A DNA stretch of 37,898 nt from Ktedonobacteria bacterium (GCA_027459705.1 DAIDHM010000181.1:1-37898); one strand, 5' to 3'; counted from the first letter of the stretch, positions 1 through 8,065 are shown. Numbers and translations: made by a program. Notes: generated by a model not told the origin, from the letters alone.

Positions 1-10
1 TATTCCTTCA

Positions 11-47
11 GTGCGCGATTGTATGGGCAACGGCGAGCCAAGCGCAC
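11..47. repeat. Possible left-end hairpin of the tnpB element
   Basis: GTGCGC (11-16) and GCGCAC (42-47) form a 6-bp inverted repeat just upstream of tnpB. IS200/IS605 elements carry subterminal hairpins, so this could be the left end. The stem is short and the loop long, so support is weak. Confidence 0.2.
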
Positions 48-76
48 AACCACGGCCATTCAGGCCCTGTTAGCAA

Positions 77-1303
77 GTGAGGATCAGGATGCAACTGGTG
101 GAACAGCACCGGATTGATCGCCATGATCCCCGCTTTGCCCCAATTGACGCCGCCGCTTTCGCCAGTAAAAATTTGTACAATGCCACGCTGTATCAGATGC
201 GCCAACAGTTCATCAATGACCATACGGTTATTCTGTATGGTGAACTCGACAAACTAATGCAGCCTACTGAGCAGTACAAAGCCTTGCCAGCCAAGGTGTC
301 GCAGTGGGTGCTCAAGCAGGTATGTCTTGCCTGGAAAAGTTATCTGGCGGCGTGTGCAGCATGGCAATCCGATCCAGGGAAGTTCTTGGGGCATCCTAAA
401 CTCCCCAAATATCTGGACAAGCAAGGACGCAATCTGTTGACCTATACCGAACAAGCGATAAGCAAGGTCAAAATACGCCAGAGGGTTGTCGATTTTTCCG
501 GCATGACCATTGAAATCAAGACACGTCAAGCCCTCCCAGCCCAGGTGCGCATTGTGCCCCATGCCACCCATTACACGGTGGAAGTCGTTTATGAACGGGA
601 AGAAACTCCCGCCGATCTGCATCCTGCCTTGGTGGCAGGGATGGATCTCGGGGTCAACAACTTGGCTACGATAGCATCAAACCAGTCTGGCTTTGTGCCG
701 CTTCTGGTTAACGGTCGTCCGCTCAAGGCGTTGAACCAATACTACAACCAGCAACGCGCCGCTCTGCAAGCCAAACTGCCCCCAGGTCAGTTCAATTCCC
801 ATCGGCTGGACCTCTTGACGGACAAGCGGAAACGCCAGATGGACAATTACCTGCACGTGGCCAGTCGGCGGATTATCGACCTGTTGGTCGAACACGGTAT
901 CGGGACATTGGTGATTGGGAAGAATGTGGGATGGAAGCAGGAAGCAAACATGAGTAAGAAAAACAATCAAAACTTTGTGTTTCTGCCCCATGCACGCTTC
1001 ATCGACCTATTGACCTACAAGGCGCAATTGGTGGGCATCACCGTCATTGTGACGGAAGAAAGCCACACGTCCAAATGCAGCTTTCTCGATAACGAGCCGG
1101 TGGGCCACCATGAACACTACATGGGCAAACGGGTCAAGCGTGGGTTGTTCGTATCGGCAACGGGCAAACAGGTCAATGCTGATGCGAATGGTGCCTACAA
1201 CATTATCACCAAAGTGGTCCCAAACGCCTTTGGCAATGGGAGAGTGGGTGTCGTAGTTCACCCTGTAGGGCTTGCCCTGCGGAACCGGGCTTTGGCGTCA
1301 TAA
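77..1303 (+). CDS. tnpB: IS200/IS605-type TnpB (OrfB) RNA-guided nuclease
   Basis: TnpB proteins are RNA-guided DNA nucleases carried by IS200/IS605-type elements, with an N-terminal OrfB helix-turn-helix part and a C-terminal split RuvC nuclease with a zinc ribbon. Here the three RuvC acidic motifs are visible: D190 in MDLGVNNLA, E327/E328 in VTEESHTSK, and D369 in NADANGAYN. Length (408 aa) is normal for the family. The zinc ribbon is reduced: only C334 (SKCSFLD) is present where two CxxC pairs are usual, a variant I recall in this subfamily. The frame opens at GTG 77; ATG at 89 (MQLVEQHRIDR) is an equally good start. No Y1 transposase (tnpA) is visible, so this is a solitary tnpB or its partner lies outside the window. 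Family assignment is firm; activity is inferred from intact catalytic residues. Confidence 0.95.
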   Translation: MRIRMQLVEQHRIDRHDPRFAPIDAAAFASKNLYNATLYQMRQQFINDHTVILYGELDKLMQPTEQYKALPAKVSQWVLKQVCLAWKSYLAACAAWQSDPGKFLGHPKLPKYLDKQGRNLLTYTEQAISKVKIRQRVVDFSGMTIEIKTRQALPAQVRIVPHATHYTVEVVYEREETPADLHPALVAGMDLGVNNLATIASNQSGFVPLLVNGRPLKALNQYYNQQRAALQAKLPPGQFNSHRLDLLTDKRKRQMDNYLHVASRRIIDLLVEHGIGTLVIGKNVGWKQEANMSKKNNQNFVFLPHARFIDLLTYKAQLVGITVIVTEESHTSKCSFLDNEPVGHHEHYMGKRVKRGLFVSATGKQVNADANGAYNIITKVVPNAFGNGRVGVVVHPVGLALRNRALAS

Positions 1304-1311
1304 CACGCTAG

Positions 1312-1324
1312 AGTTACGGTAACT
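1312..1324. repeat. Possible right-end hairpin of the tnpB element
   Basis: AGTTAC-G-GTAACT is a perfect 6-bp inverted repeat nine bases past the tnpB stop codon. IS200/IS605 right ends have a subterminal hairpin recognised by TnpA, and the omega RNA that guides TnpB covers the 3' end of tnpB and this end. AGGGC-TT-GCCCT at about 1267-1278 could be another stem of that RNA. The boundary itself cannot be fixed without an empty site. Confidence 0.35.
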
Positions 1325-1382
1325 ATGATGACATAGCTGGCGCGGGTCGGCGAGCAGCGAGACTTTGCACGCGCATTTCCCC

Positions 1383-1411
1383 TTTTCATCGCTGCTGATC
1401 TGTGCTACGAT
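1383..1411 (+). promoter_or_regulatory. Candidate promoter of the nuo operon
   Basis: TTTTCA (1383-1388) and TACGAT (1406-1411) are separated by 17 bp and each match the sigma70-type consensus at four of six positions. The predicted leader to nuoA would be about 190 nt. Only a weak match. Confidence 0.3.
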
Positions 1412-1606
1412 CAAGAGGAAGAGTGCAATTCCGCTAACCATTGGTGTGCCCGATGTGGACCAAGGGATCACGGAAGGGCGCGTCACACATCCTGGAGCGG
1501 GACACCATCCCACCACTGCACTTCGGCGCCGCGCGATCTCAGCAAGGCTGATGCAAAACCGTGGCCGCTGAAACGCAGTCCGCGACGTGTCCTTTGCCAG
1601 CGTAGC

Positions 1607-1972
1607 GTGAGTGTGGAAATGGATAACACAACACCCATCTTGATTATGATGGGACTGGCGCTGGCGTTCACCCTGTTGGTGACGGCAGTCACGTTCATTT
1701 TGGGACCAAAAAATCCCTACGCGAAGAAACTGGCGCCGTATGAGTGTGGCATCGAGACGATCGACCCACCGCGAAAACGGTTTCCTATCAAATATTTGGT
1801 CAATGGCATGCTCTTTATCGTCTTCGATATCGAAGCCGCATCCTTATTACCATTAGCGGTGCTTATGCGCCGGTTGGGGGTCACGGGGTTGCTCGAATTG
1901 GTCACTTTTGTGGCGATCTTGCTGATCGCCTTCCTCTATGTCTGGCGCAAAGGAGCCTTCACATGGGACTGA
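1607..1972 (+). CDS. nuoA: NADH-quinone oxidoreductase subunit A
   Basis: NuoA is a small membrane subunit of respiratory complex I, at the junction of the peripheral and membrane arms. The 121-residue protein has three hydrophobic segments at about 10-32, 64-86 and 93-113. The conserved loop between the first two carries YECG (45-48), and the second segment contains FDIE (73-76), both NuoA hallmarks. The frame starts at GTG 1607; ATG 1619 is an alternative, and neither has a strong ribosome-binding site. The stop codon overlaps the start of nuoB by 10 bp, indicating translational coupling. First gene of the nuoA-B-C-dinB-D-E cluster. Confidence 0.96.
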   Translation: MSVEMDNTTPILIMMGLALAFTLLVTAVTFILGPKNPYAKKLAPYECGIETIDPPRKRFPIKYLVNGMLFIVFDIEAASLLPLAVLMRRLGVTGLLELVTFVAILLIAFLYVWRKGAFTWD

Positions 1973-2541
1973 TCGACGAACCCCTCCGGATGAATCCCTG
2001 GGAGCCGGTGCAGATCACGACGAATACGCAGACACCGCGTATGCCGCGCAATGTGGAGAACCATTCCGCCAATATCCTGTTGACCCAGGTCAGTAAATTG
2101 GTGGACTGGGGACGCAGTCAGTCGCTCTGGCCAGCGCTCTTTGGTCTGGCCTGCTGCGCCATCGAGATGATGGCTGCTTCGGCATCACGGTTCGATATCG
2201 CGCGCTTTGGCGCCGAGGTCTTTCGTGCCAGTCCGCGCCAGGCAGACCTGATGATTGTGGCGGGACGTGTCTCGGTGAAGATGGCGCCAGTCGTCCGCCA
2301 GATCTATGATCAGATGCCCGATCCTAAGTGGGTAATCTCCATGGGAGCCTGCGCCTCGTGTGGCGGAGTATTCAACAATTATGCCATCGTGCAGGGTGTC
2401 GATAAGATTATCCCCGTCGATATCTTCGTACCTGGCTGCCCACCGACGCCTGAGATGTTGCTTTATGGCTTCAACCAGCTTCAAGAGAAGATCCGTCAGG
2501 GCTTGCCAAACCCGCCCGATCCAATGCGCCCGACGGCCTGA
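1963..2541 (+). CDS. nuoB: NADH-quinone oxidoreductase subunit B
   Basis: NuoB carries iron-sulfur cluster N2, the last cluster of the complex I chain before quinone. All four ligands are visible: the tandem C64-C65 in LACCAIE, C130 in GACASCGG and C159 in VPGCPP. The reading frame is open further upstream, but the start is ATG 1963 ([10 protein letters not shown]): it is preceded by AAAGGAG at good spacing and gives 192 aa, close to the family size. It overlaps the end of nuoA by 10 bp. It acts with NuoC and NuoD, encoded just downstream, at the quinone-binding end of the peripheral arm. Confidence 0.97.
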   Translation: MGLIDEPLRMNPWEPVQITTNTQTPRMPRNVENHSANILLTQVSKLVDWGRSQSLWPALFGLACCAIEMMAASASRFDIARFGAEVFRASPRQADLMIVAGRVSVKMAPVVRQIYDQMPDPKWVISMGACASCGGVFNNYAIVQGVDKIIPVDIFVPGCPPTPEMLLYGFNQLQEKIRQGLPNPPDPMRPTA

Positions 2542-2618
2542 AGCCGTCTGGAGTGCCACCGCGCGCCAGGGCTGCTGAGTTGAACTATTATCCCGCACAC
2601 ACAAAGTGAGAAGAGATC

Positions 2619-3275
2619 ATGTCCGAGCCTGAACTTGCCCCCACCCTCGCGGCGCGCACGGCCGCGCTCGTGCGCGATCGTCTCGGTGACGCGCCGATCG
2701 AAGTGGTGGAGTATCGCGGCGAAATGACAATCATCCTTCCGGTCGAGCATATCGTCCCGGTCTGCCAGATGCTGCGTGACGCACCCGATCTGCGCTATGA
2801 CTTCCTGGCGGACCTGACCGCCGTAGATTGGGAAGACCGTGAACCGCGCTATGACGTTGTCTACCATCTGCTCTCGATGCAGACCCGCGCGGTTGTCCGA
2901 TTAAAGGTGCGCGTCGGTGCGGAAGGCGAAGACCACCCCACCGTACCGACCGTCACGGGCGTCTGGCCAGCGGCAAACTGGTGCGAACGCGAAGTGTATG
3001 ATCTGTTCGGCATTGTCTTCACCGACCACCCAGATATGCGTCGCATTCTCATGCCCGACGATTGGACCAGCCATCCATTGCGCAAGGATTATCCGCTGAC
3101 AGGCATTACGCTGCCAGAACCACACTGGGGCGGTCAGGTGCCGCTGGGCTCGCCTGTTTCGCCCACCCTCTATCGTCAGACCCTCCGGACACCCGGTGGC
3201 ATACCTGGCGAGATCGATCCGCAAGCGGAATCTACCCGACAATCGGTTGAGGGCCAGGGTGACCAGGAACACTGA
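2619..3275 (+). CDS. nuoC: NADH-quinone oxidoreductase subunit C (30 kDa)
   Basis: NuoC is the cofactor-free 30-kDa subunit of the complex I peripheral arm. The 218-aa protein contains the family signature near its middle: WCEREVYDLFG, then DHPDMRRILMPDDW and HPLRKDYPL. It is a separate NuoC and not a NuoCD fusion, since nuoD is its own gene 570 bp downstream. The tail after residue 175 (SPVSPTLYRQT onward) is hydrophilic and low in conservation. Start ATG 2619 follows a purine-rich GAGAAGAG. A 77-bp gap separates it from nuoB. Confidence 0.96.
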   Translation: MSEPELAPTLAARTAALVRDRLGDAPIEVVEYRGEMTIILPVEHIVPVCQMLRDAPDLRYDFLADLTAVDWEDREPRYDVVYHLLSMQTRAVVRLKVRVGAEGEDHPTVPTVTGVWPAANWCEREVYDLFGIVFTDHPDMRRILMPDDWTSHPLRKDYPLTGITLPEPHWGGQVPLGSPVSPTLYRQTLRTPGGIPGEIDPQAESTRQSVEGQGDQEH

Positions 3276-3308
3276 TCAGCATATTCACTATGAAGGGATT
3301 TTTGCACT

Positions 3309-3791
3309 ATGCGCAGTGACGCCGCCGCCGTAACCGACCGACTTGAACGGTCCATTCAGCGGATTACCTGGGCAATGCTGGATTGCGAACCAGCTGACCT
3401 GAATGTCGCGCCCGATGTGAGCGAGTGGTCGCCGATCCAGATTCTGGCGCATCTCAGGGCCAGTAATGACCTGTATGTGTCACGCGTCATGCTGATTCTG
3501 ACAAGTGACGCCCCAACGCTGACGCTGCTTGATGTTGATCGCTGGATGGAGCTTGCGGGCTACACCATAGCGCCGCTGGATCAGACACTGATGGTTTTCC
3601 AGCGACAACGACAAGAGTTGATCTGGCAACTGCGCCATCTCCCCGACATCGGTTGGGACCGCATTGGTCGCCACCCGGAACAGGGAGATCTGACCTTGCT
3701 CGCGATGTTGACAGCGCAGGCTCGTCACGAAGAAGAGCACGTCGAACAGTTGCGCGAACTGCTGGATATCGACGATGAGGATGATGCCTAG
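3309..3791 (+). CDS. DinB-family four-helix protein within the nuo operon
   Basis: DinB/YfiT-like proteins are four-helix bundles that usually bind one divalent metal through three histidines; several are thiol-dependent transferases, others have no known role. The 160-residue protein has the expected triad: H48 in ILAHLRASND, and H140 and H144 in ARHEEEHVEQL near the C-terminus. A very acidic tail (DIDDEDDA) ends the protein. It lies 33 bp after nuoC and about 50 bp before nuoD in the same direction, so it is very probably co-transcribed with complex I genes. Nothing in the sequence links it mechanistically to complex I. Fold assignment is good, function unknown. Confidence 0.85.
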   Translation: MRSDAAAVTDRLERSIQRITWAMLDCEPADLNVAPDVSEWSPIQILAHLRASNDLYVSRVMLILTSDAPTLTLLDVDRWMELAGYTIAPLDQTLMVFQRQRQELIWQLRHLPDIGWDRIGRHPEQGDLTLLAMLTAQARHEEEHVEQLRELLDIDDEDDA

Positions 3792-3842
3792 GGCGTGAGC
3801 CTACGCGTGCTGGCATGATCAATGAAGTGGAGGAATGGGGAT

Positions 3843-5072
3843 ATGCAACTCGAAGAGTCACAGCGATTATTGCTCGACGAGAGCCAGGTGACGCCCGATG
3901 GCCAACGCGTCGATACGATGACCATCAACATGGGGCCGCAACATCCGTCGACGCATGGCGTGTTGCGCCTCATCTTGACGTTGGATGGCGAGACCGTCGT
4001 CAAAGCTGTTCCCGATATCGGCTTCCTGCACACTGGCATTGAGAAGACAGCGGAAAATAAAACCTATTTCCAGGCCCTCGTCGTTACAGACCGCATGGAT
4101 TATCTCGCCCCGCTCTCGAATAATCTGGGCTATTCGTTGGCCGTTGAGCAATTGCTGGGCGTCGAGATTCCCCCTAAAGCGCAGATTGCCCGCGTGGCCC
4201 TGGCGGAATTACAGCGCCTCGCCAGCCATCTCGTCTGGCTTGGCACCCACGCGTTGGATCTTGGGGCGCAGTCGATGTTTCTCTATGCATTCCGCGAGCG
4301 TGAGATGCTGCTGGATATCTTCGAGCTCTGTTCCGGTGTCCGTCTGATGACCAGTTATATCATGCCCGGTGGTCTGCAGGCCGACCTTCCCCCGGGATTC
4401 GATGCGAAGGTCCGCGAGTTCCTGGCAATCTTTCCTGATCGGCTCCGCGAATATCACGATCTGCTGACCTATAACCAGCTCTTCATTGATCGCACCAAAA
4501 ATGTCGCTCCGCTGAATGCCGCTGACTGCATCGCGCTGGGGGCGAGTGGTCCGGTCTTGCGTGCCAGTGGGGTGGCCTGGGATACGCGCAAAGCTTTTCC
4601 GTATTCCAGCTATGAAAAATTCGACTTTGCTATCCCCGTCGGTACCAATGGCGATGTTTATGATCGCTATCTGGTGCGCATGCTGGAGATGGAGCAGAGC
4701 GCGAATATCGTGCGCCAGGCGCTCGACAGCATGCCTGAGGGCCGCTGGAATGTCGCCGATCCGAAGATCATCCCACCGCCCAAATGGGCTGTCGCGACCA
4801 ATATGGAGGCGCTGATCCATCATTTCAAGCTCTATACCGAAGGCTACCGCCCGCCGCGCGGCGAAGTCTACCAACGCATTGAATCACCCAAAGGGGAGAT
4901 TGGTTTCTATGTTGTCAGCGATGGAAGCTCCCGGCCCTATCGTATGCATGTCCGTGCGCCATCATTCGGCAACTTGCAAGCACTCCCCAAGATGATCGAG
5001 GGGCAGCTACTCTCCGATGTCGTCGCGGCGATCGGATCCATCGATATCGTCCTGGGCGAGGTTGATCGCTGA
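3843..5072 (+). CDS. nuoD: NADH-quinone oxidoreductase subunit D (49 kDa)
   Basis: NuoD, related to the large subunit of NiFe hydrogenases, forms most of the quinone-binding cavity of complex I together with NuoB. The signature GPQHPSTHGVLRL is at residues 31-43, and the conserved C-terminal DGSSRPYRMHVRAPSF segment is present. I choose ATG 3843 (MQLEESQRLL) over the in-frame ATG 3822 because GGAGG at 3829-3833 sits 9 bases before it. That gives 409 aa, typical for the family. It lies between the dinB-like gene and nuoE. Confidence 0.97.
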   Translation: MQLEESQRLLLDESQVTPDGQRVDTMTINMGPQHPSTHGVLRLILTLDGETVVKAVPDIGFLHTGIEKTAENKTYFQALVVTDRMDYLAPLSNNLGYSLAVEQLLGVEIPPKAQIARVALAELQRLASHLVWLGTHALDLGAQSMFLYAFREREMLLDIFELCSGVRLMTSYIMPGGLQADLPPGFDAKVREFLAIFPDRLREYHDLLTYNQLFIDRTKNVAPLNAADCIALGASGPVLRASGVAWDTRKAFPYSSYEKFDFAIPVGTNGDVYDRYLVRMLEMEQSANIVRQALDSMPEGRWNVADPKIIPPPKWAVATNMEALIHHFKLYTEGYRPPRGEVYQRIESPKGEIGFYVVSDGSSRPYRMHVRAPSFGNLQALPKMIEGQLLSDVVAAIGSIDIVLGEVDR

Positions 5073-5122
5073 GCGGTGAGGAGATCGCCTGCTATTTCGA
5101 GAACACAGTGAGGAAGTCCAAG

Positions 5123-5614
5123 ATGATCTCTGACGCGATAAAAGCTAAGATGCTGGCCGTCGCGGAACGCTACCCCGAGCGGCGCTCCGCCATGCTTCCC
5201 GCGCTGCACATCGCCCAGGAAGCCGAGGGGTACGTCACCCCCGAAGGTATGCAAGCCGTGGCTGAGGTGGTTGGCTGCAAGGTGGACGAAGTCGAGAGCA
5301 TCGTCTCGTTTTATTCTATGTATTTTGCGCACCCCGTTGGCCAGCGCGTCGTCAAGGTCTGCACCAGCCTCAGTTGCTATCTGCGCGGCTGCGATCGCGT
5401 GATGGCGACATTGGAGCACGATCTGGGGGTGCAACGAGGCCACACGCGCGCTGATGGGGCTTTCACCCTGCTCGGGGTCGAATGTCTGGCCTCCTGTGGC
5501 ACCGCGCCGGTATTGCAATTGAACGATGAGTTCATCGAGCAAGTGACGCCGGAACGCGCCGCTGAACTCGCTCGCGAATGGCAGACCCAGACCGCCGCCC
5601 CGCCCAGTGCATAG
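5123..5614 (+). CDS. nuoE: NADH-quinone oxidoreductase subunit E (24 kDa)
   Basis: NuoE is the thioredoxin-fold subunit of the NADH dehydrogenase module and holds a [2Fe-2S] cluster (N1a). The four cluster cysteines are visible as C80-x4-C85 (CTSLSC) and C121-x3-C125 (CLASC). I place the start at ATG 5123, which has AGGAAG 6 bases upstream; the upstream GTG 5108 lacks such a site. Result: 163 aa. This is the last nuo gene in the window. The partner nuoF that normally follows is absent, and a convergent gene of another family comes next, so the operon is split or continues elsewhere on the chromosome. Confidence 0.96.
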   Translation: MISDAIKAKMLAVAERYPERRSAMLPALHIAQEAEGYVTPEGMQAVAEVVGCKVDEVESIVSFYSMYFAHPVGQRVVKVCTSLSCYLRGCDRVMATLEHDLGVQRGHTRADGAFTLLGVECLASCGTAPVLQLNDEFIEQVTPERAAELAREWQTQTAAPPSA

Positions 5615-5656
5615 GCAGGACTTGAGAGCGTGGACGGCGGCGGGCCCACCCAGCCG

Positions 5657-6352
5657 CTAAACCGTGCGGTTTCGCACGGCGTGAAGCGCCGCGCTCCCCT
5701 CTTTGAGGATCGGGTTCCCATGGCCGAAAACTAGCGCGTCGACATCCAAACTTGCGAGTGCCTGCCCGGTCTGCTGCGCGAGCGTGTCGTCATCATTCAA
5801 GTACGGCGGAGGCACGGACGGTTTGCCACTGAAATTGTTCAATGCATCACCAAGGATCGCCAGTCGTCGCGATGGCAAAATCAGCGAGCAATGCCCCAGC
5901 GTATGACCGGGGGTGAAGATGACGCGCAACGTGCCCAGATCGCCGAGCGCGATCTCTTGGTCTGGCACCAGGGACTCATCCACCTGACAAGACCGCATCG
6001 GAAAGAAGATCGGGGTCATCAGACGCATCGCTGTTCCTACCCCGCCTTTGGGGTACTGATAGGGTGAAGCGCCGCTAATCTGTGCGGCATCCAAAGGGTG
6101 TGCCCAGACGCGGGCGCCTGTGGCGGCGCGTAATCCCGCTGCACCCCCCATGTGGTCGAAATGACGGTGCGTCAGGATTATGCGTTGCACCTCATCGGGT
6201 CGCCGCCCAATCTGTCGCAGATATTTCACGATCGTACGATCGAATTTCGGTGGACCGGAATCGATAATGGTCAGGCCATCACGTTCAGCTATCAGTACGT
6301 AAGCAGTTGAGACAGCATTGGCGATGCGATGCACGCCGGGCAAGATCTCCAT
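5657..6352 (-). CDS. Metallo-beta-lactamase-fold hydrolase
   Basis: A 231-aa metallo-beta-lactamase-fold enzyme, a family of binuclear zinc (or iron) hydrolases acting on thioesters, lactones, phosphodiesters and others. The metal-binding set is complete: H62, H64, D66 and H67 in THRHFDHMGG, then H150 (TPGHTLGH), D169 (LGDA) and H211 (FGHGNP). The start is ATG 6352 (MEILPGVHRI), preceded by AGAGGA; the frame extends upstream to a GTG without a clear ribosome-binding site. It is convergent with nuoE. The substrate cannot be told from sequence; the HxGH close to the C-terminus resembles glyoxalase II-like members. Confidence 0.9.
   Translation of the reverse strand: MEILPGVHRIANAVSTAYVLIAERDGLTIIDSGPPKFDRTIVKYLRQIGRRPDEVQRIILTHRHFDHMGGAAGLRAATGARVWAHPLDAAQISGASPYQYPKGGVGTAMRLMTPIFFPMRSCQVDESLVPDQEIALGDLGTLRVIFTPGHTLGHCSLILPSRRLAILGDALNNFSGKPSVPPPYLNDDDTLAQQTGQALASLDVDALVFGHGNPILKEGSAALHAVRNRTV
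5662..5679. repeat. Perfect 7-bp hairpin between convergent nuoE and MBL gene
   Basis: CCGTGCG-GTTT-CGCACGG lies in the last codons of the metallo-beta-lactamase-fold gene and 48 bp past nuoE. It could slow transcription from both sides, but no T-run follows on either strand. Confidence 0.3.
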
Positions 6353-6609
6353 GCGAGTGGGGTCCTCTCTGATCTGGTGTTCTCTGTGCGCCACCGATCT
6401 TGACAGATACTGGGGTGCTGTGCCCCCAATGAGGATGCTAACGACCCATCCGTATGTTGATCAATAGAATCTCCCTGCAATTCGGGTTGGATCATCGCGT
6501 GGGAAGCGGCCGGAACGCGATTTCGCTGGTGTTCCGCCAACAAAGTTCCATAGGGCAGATCGCGCAATCCATCCAATATCTTGCCCACAAGACAGAAGGA
6601 ACGATGCGT

Positions 6610-7125
6610 ATGATCCTGCCGAAAGAGCGCGATCCTCGTTTCAAGACGATCCGCCGCGGTGGAACCCTCACCAATGCGGATCACCACCTCCTCGCCCTAT
6701 GGGCGGCAACGTGCGCGGAGCACGTCCTTGACCTCTTCGAGTCAGCTCAACCTGGGGACACGCGACCGCGCCAGGCGATCGCGCAGGCTCGCGCCTGGGT
6801 CCGTGGTGAGTGCAACATGACGCTCGCTCGCGCGACTGGCGGCCACGCCATGGGCGCGGCCAGAGATCTGCGTGGGGCACCACGGTATGCCGCCTATGCC
6901 GCTGGCCAGGCCGCATGCGTCGCGCACGTTGCCGCGCACGAGCTAGGTGCAGCAGCGTATGCGATCAAGGCGGCACGTGCCGCCGCGGTGAACGGCGAAG
7001 AGGCGATCGCTGGACGACGTGAGTGCCAGTGGCAACGCGACCAGCTTCCAGAGGAGATTCGCGCGCTCGTACTCGACGACCAGCGGTTGCGCAACAGTAT
7101 CTGCTGGTGGGTGTTCGATTGTTGA
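6610..7125 (+). CDS. Imm5-like putative immunity protein
   Basis: The protein matches from memory a family annotated as putative immunity proteins with an Imm5-like domain: ILPKERDPRF at the start, HHLLALWAA, then an Ala-rich helical stretch with GHAMGAARDLRGAPRYAAYAAGQA and AAHELGAAAYAIKAARAA, ending in DDQRLRNSICWWVFDC. The frame is open from 6454, but the first 50 codons do not look like this family. AAGGA at 6596-6600 is well placed for ATG 6610 (171 aa); ATG 6604 is also possible. Immunity proteins normally protect from a cognate toxin encoded next door. No toxin gene is adjacent here, and the name rests on homology alone, so the true role is open. Confidence 0.75.
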   Translation: MILPKERDPRFKTIRRGGTLTNADHHLLALWAATCAEHVLDLFESAQPGDTRPRQAIAQARAWVRGECNMTLARATGGHAMGAARDLRGAPRYAAYAAGQAACVAHVAAHELGAAAYAIKAARAAAVNGEEAIAGRRECQWQRDQLPEEIRALVLDDQRLRNSICWWVFDC

Positions 7126-7329
7126 GCATGGCACAGGGTGCCCGCACTGGATATCTGTGGGGTGCTGAGGACGAAGCTCATGCTGCTACGCGGGCGTACC
7201 GCATTTCAGAAAACAGCAGTTCCTGATCATCCCGTACACGCCGCGACAGCTTGACACGAGGTTGGAAGATTGCAACGGACGCGCATTGCGCTTAGGGATG
7301 GGCCGAGAGCGTACAAGCTTTCTTTGATG

Positions 7330-7770
7330 CCTATGCCCGCGCCCTGGCGTGCAGCTGACCCGCATCCTGGATATTCGCCATGCCGAGCAGCATCTGTGGG
7401 CGGTGGCCAGTCAGCTCCCCGCCGACCAGCAAGCCGTATGCCTAGCTCAGTCCCTGCCGTTCTTGGAACAAAGCCAGGCCGCTGCTTTACCGCCGACGAT
7501 GCTCCTCCTGACCATCCACCCCGCCTGCTTTCCGAGCGGTCGGCCGGGTACTTTCTCAAGCATGCGGCACACATCGATTCTCTGGATTTCATCGATCCCG
7601 ACTATCAGCTCACCAGCGGCGTGGCGGAGAGCACCTGCAAACGCTTTGGCACCGATCGCATGCTATGGTACGGGTATGCGCTGGAGCGTGACGGTAGCCC
7701 ATTATCTGGCCATCCTCCGCACGCTCGTCCGCAATGGCCGTTGGCCTTCACTCTTGCTGGTTGCTTAGAA
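7330..7770 (+). pseudogene. Degraded ISKra4-like transposase
   Basis: Conserved transposase segments appear in alternating frames. One frame (from 7349) reads RILDIRHAEQHLWAVASQLP. A second (about 7540-7680) reads AGYFLKHAAHIDSLDF then LTSGVAESTCKRFGTDRM. The first frame resumes with GMRWS and AILRTLVRNGRW. The order YF.KH, SGV.E..C, GMRW, LR...NG.W is that of the C-terminal half of ISKra4-type DDE transposases. The gene has at least two frameshifts and lacks its N-terminal half, so it is dead. Family assignment is from motif order; exact group uncertain. Confidence 0.7.
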
Positions 7771-7803
7771 GTCTCCCCTCACTTTAGATTGCACCCCTCG
7801 TTC

Positions 7804-7839
7804 CCGGTCGGGTGTCGTTGAGGGGTTAGGCCCGACCGG
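7804..7839. repeat. 9-bp perfect inverted repeat after the transposase remnant
   Basis: CCGGTCGGG (7804-7812) and CCCGACCGG (7831-7839) are perfect complements around an 18-nt loop, and CCGGTCGG recurs at 7849-7856. The position at the edge of the broken transposase suggests a remnant of an element end or a transcription stop without T-run. Confidence 0.45.
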
Positions 7840-7880
7840 CAAATACTTCCGGTCGGTCGCTGACGAGAGTTAGCCACTAG

Positions 7881-7911
7881 GTATCCACAGGTTGTCCACA
7901 ATTTACCCACA
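7881..7911 (+). promoter_or_regulatory. Three DnaA-box-like 9-mers spaced exactly 11 bp
   Basis: GTATCCACA (7881), TTGTCCACA (7892) and TTACCCACA (7903) each differ by one base from the DnaA box TTATCCACA, lie in the same orientation and start 11 bp apart. Clusters like this bind DnaA at replication origins of chromosomes or plasmids, or act as titration sites. No dnaA, dnaN or rep gene is nearby, so an origin remnant of an integrated element is more likely than oriC. Confidence 0.5.
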
Positions 7912-8065
7912 ACTTGACGATGGTAAATACCGTGATCACACTACTAGATCGGAAGAAAATTCTGGTGAATTTGGTCCCTCTTATGACTCGGTTCATCCCC
8001 ACGCATGTGCGGACGATGGAAGAAATGCTGCTTCCTGTGCCCTAGTACATTGTGCTCTTTTCCCT

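Larger units (their letters stand above)
1304..1606. other. Gene-free stretch between tnpB and nuoA
   Basis: About 300 bp without a convincing gene. It holds the possible right end of the tnpB element and a candidate promoter for the nuo genes (1383-1411). The two short open frames here have no start signals and no recognisable sequence. Confidence 0.6.

Noticed and set aside
5615-5656. Start of nuoF after nuoE
   Set aside because: No NuoF motif is present in any frame; a convergent metallo-beta-lactamase-fold gene occupies the DNA.
6454-6609. N-terminal extension of the Imm5-like gene
   Set aside because: The extra 50 codons lack family resemblance, and the ribosome-binding site at 6596-6600 supports the later start.
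7270-7821. 183-aa plus-strand open frame as a real gene
   Set aside because: Only its middle resembles a transposase, and adjacent motifs are in another frame, so it is a frameshifted remnant.
7881-7911. Chromosomal oriC
   Set aside because: No dnaA, dnaN or other origin-linked gene nearby, only three boxes, and the setting is mobile-element remnants.
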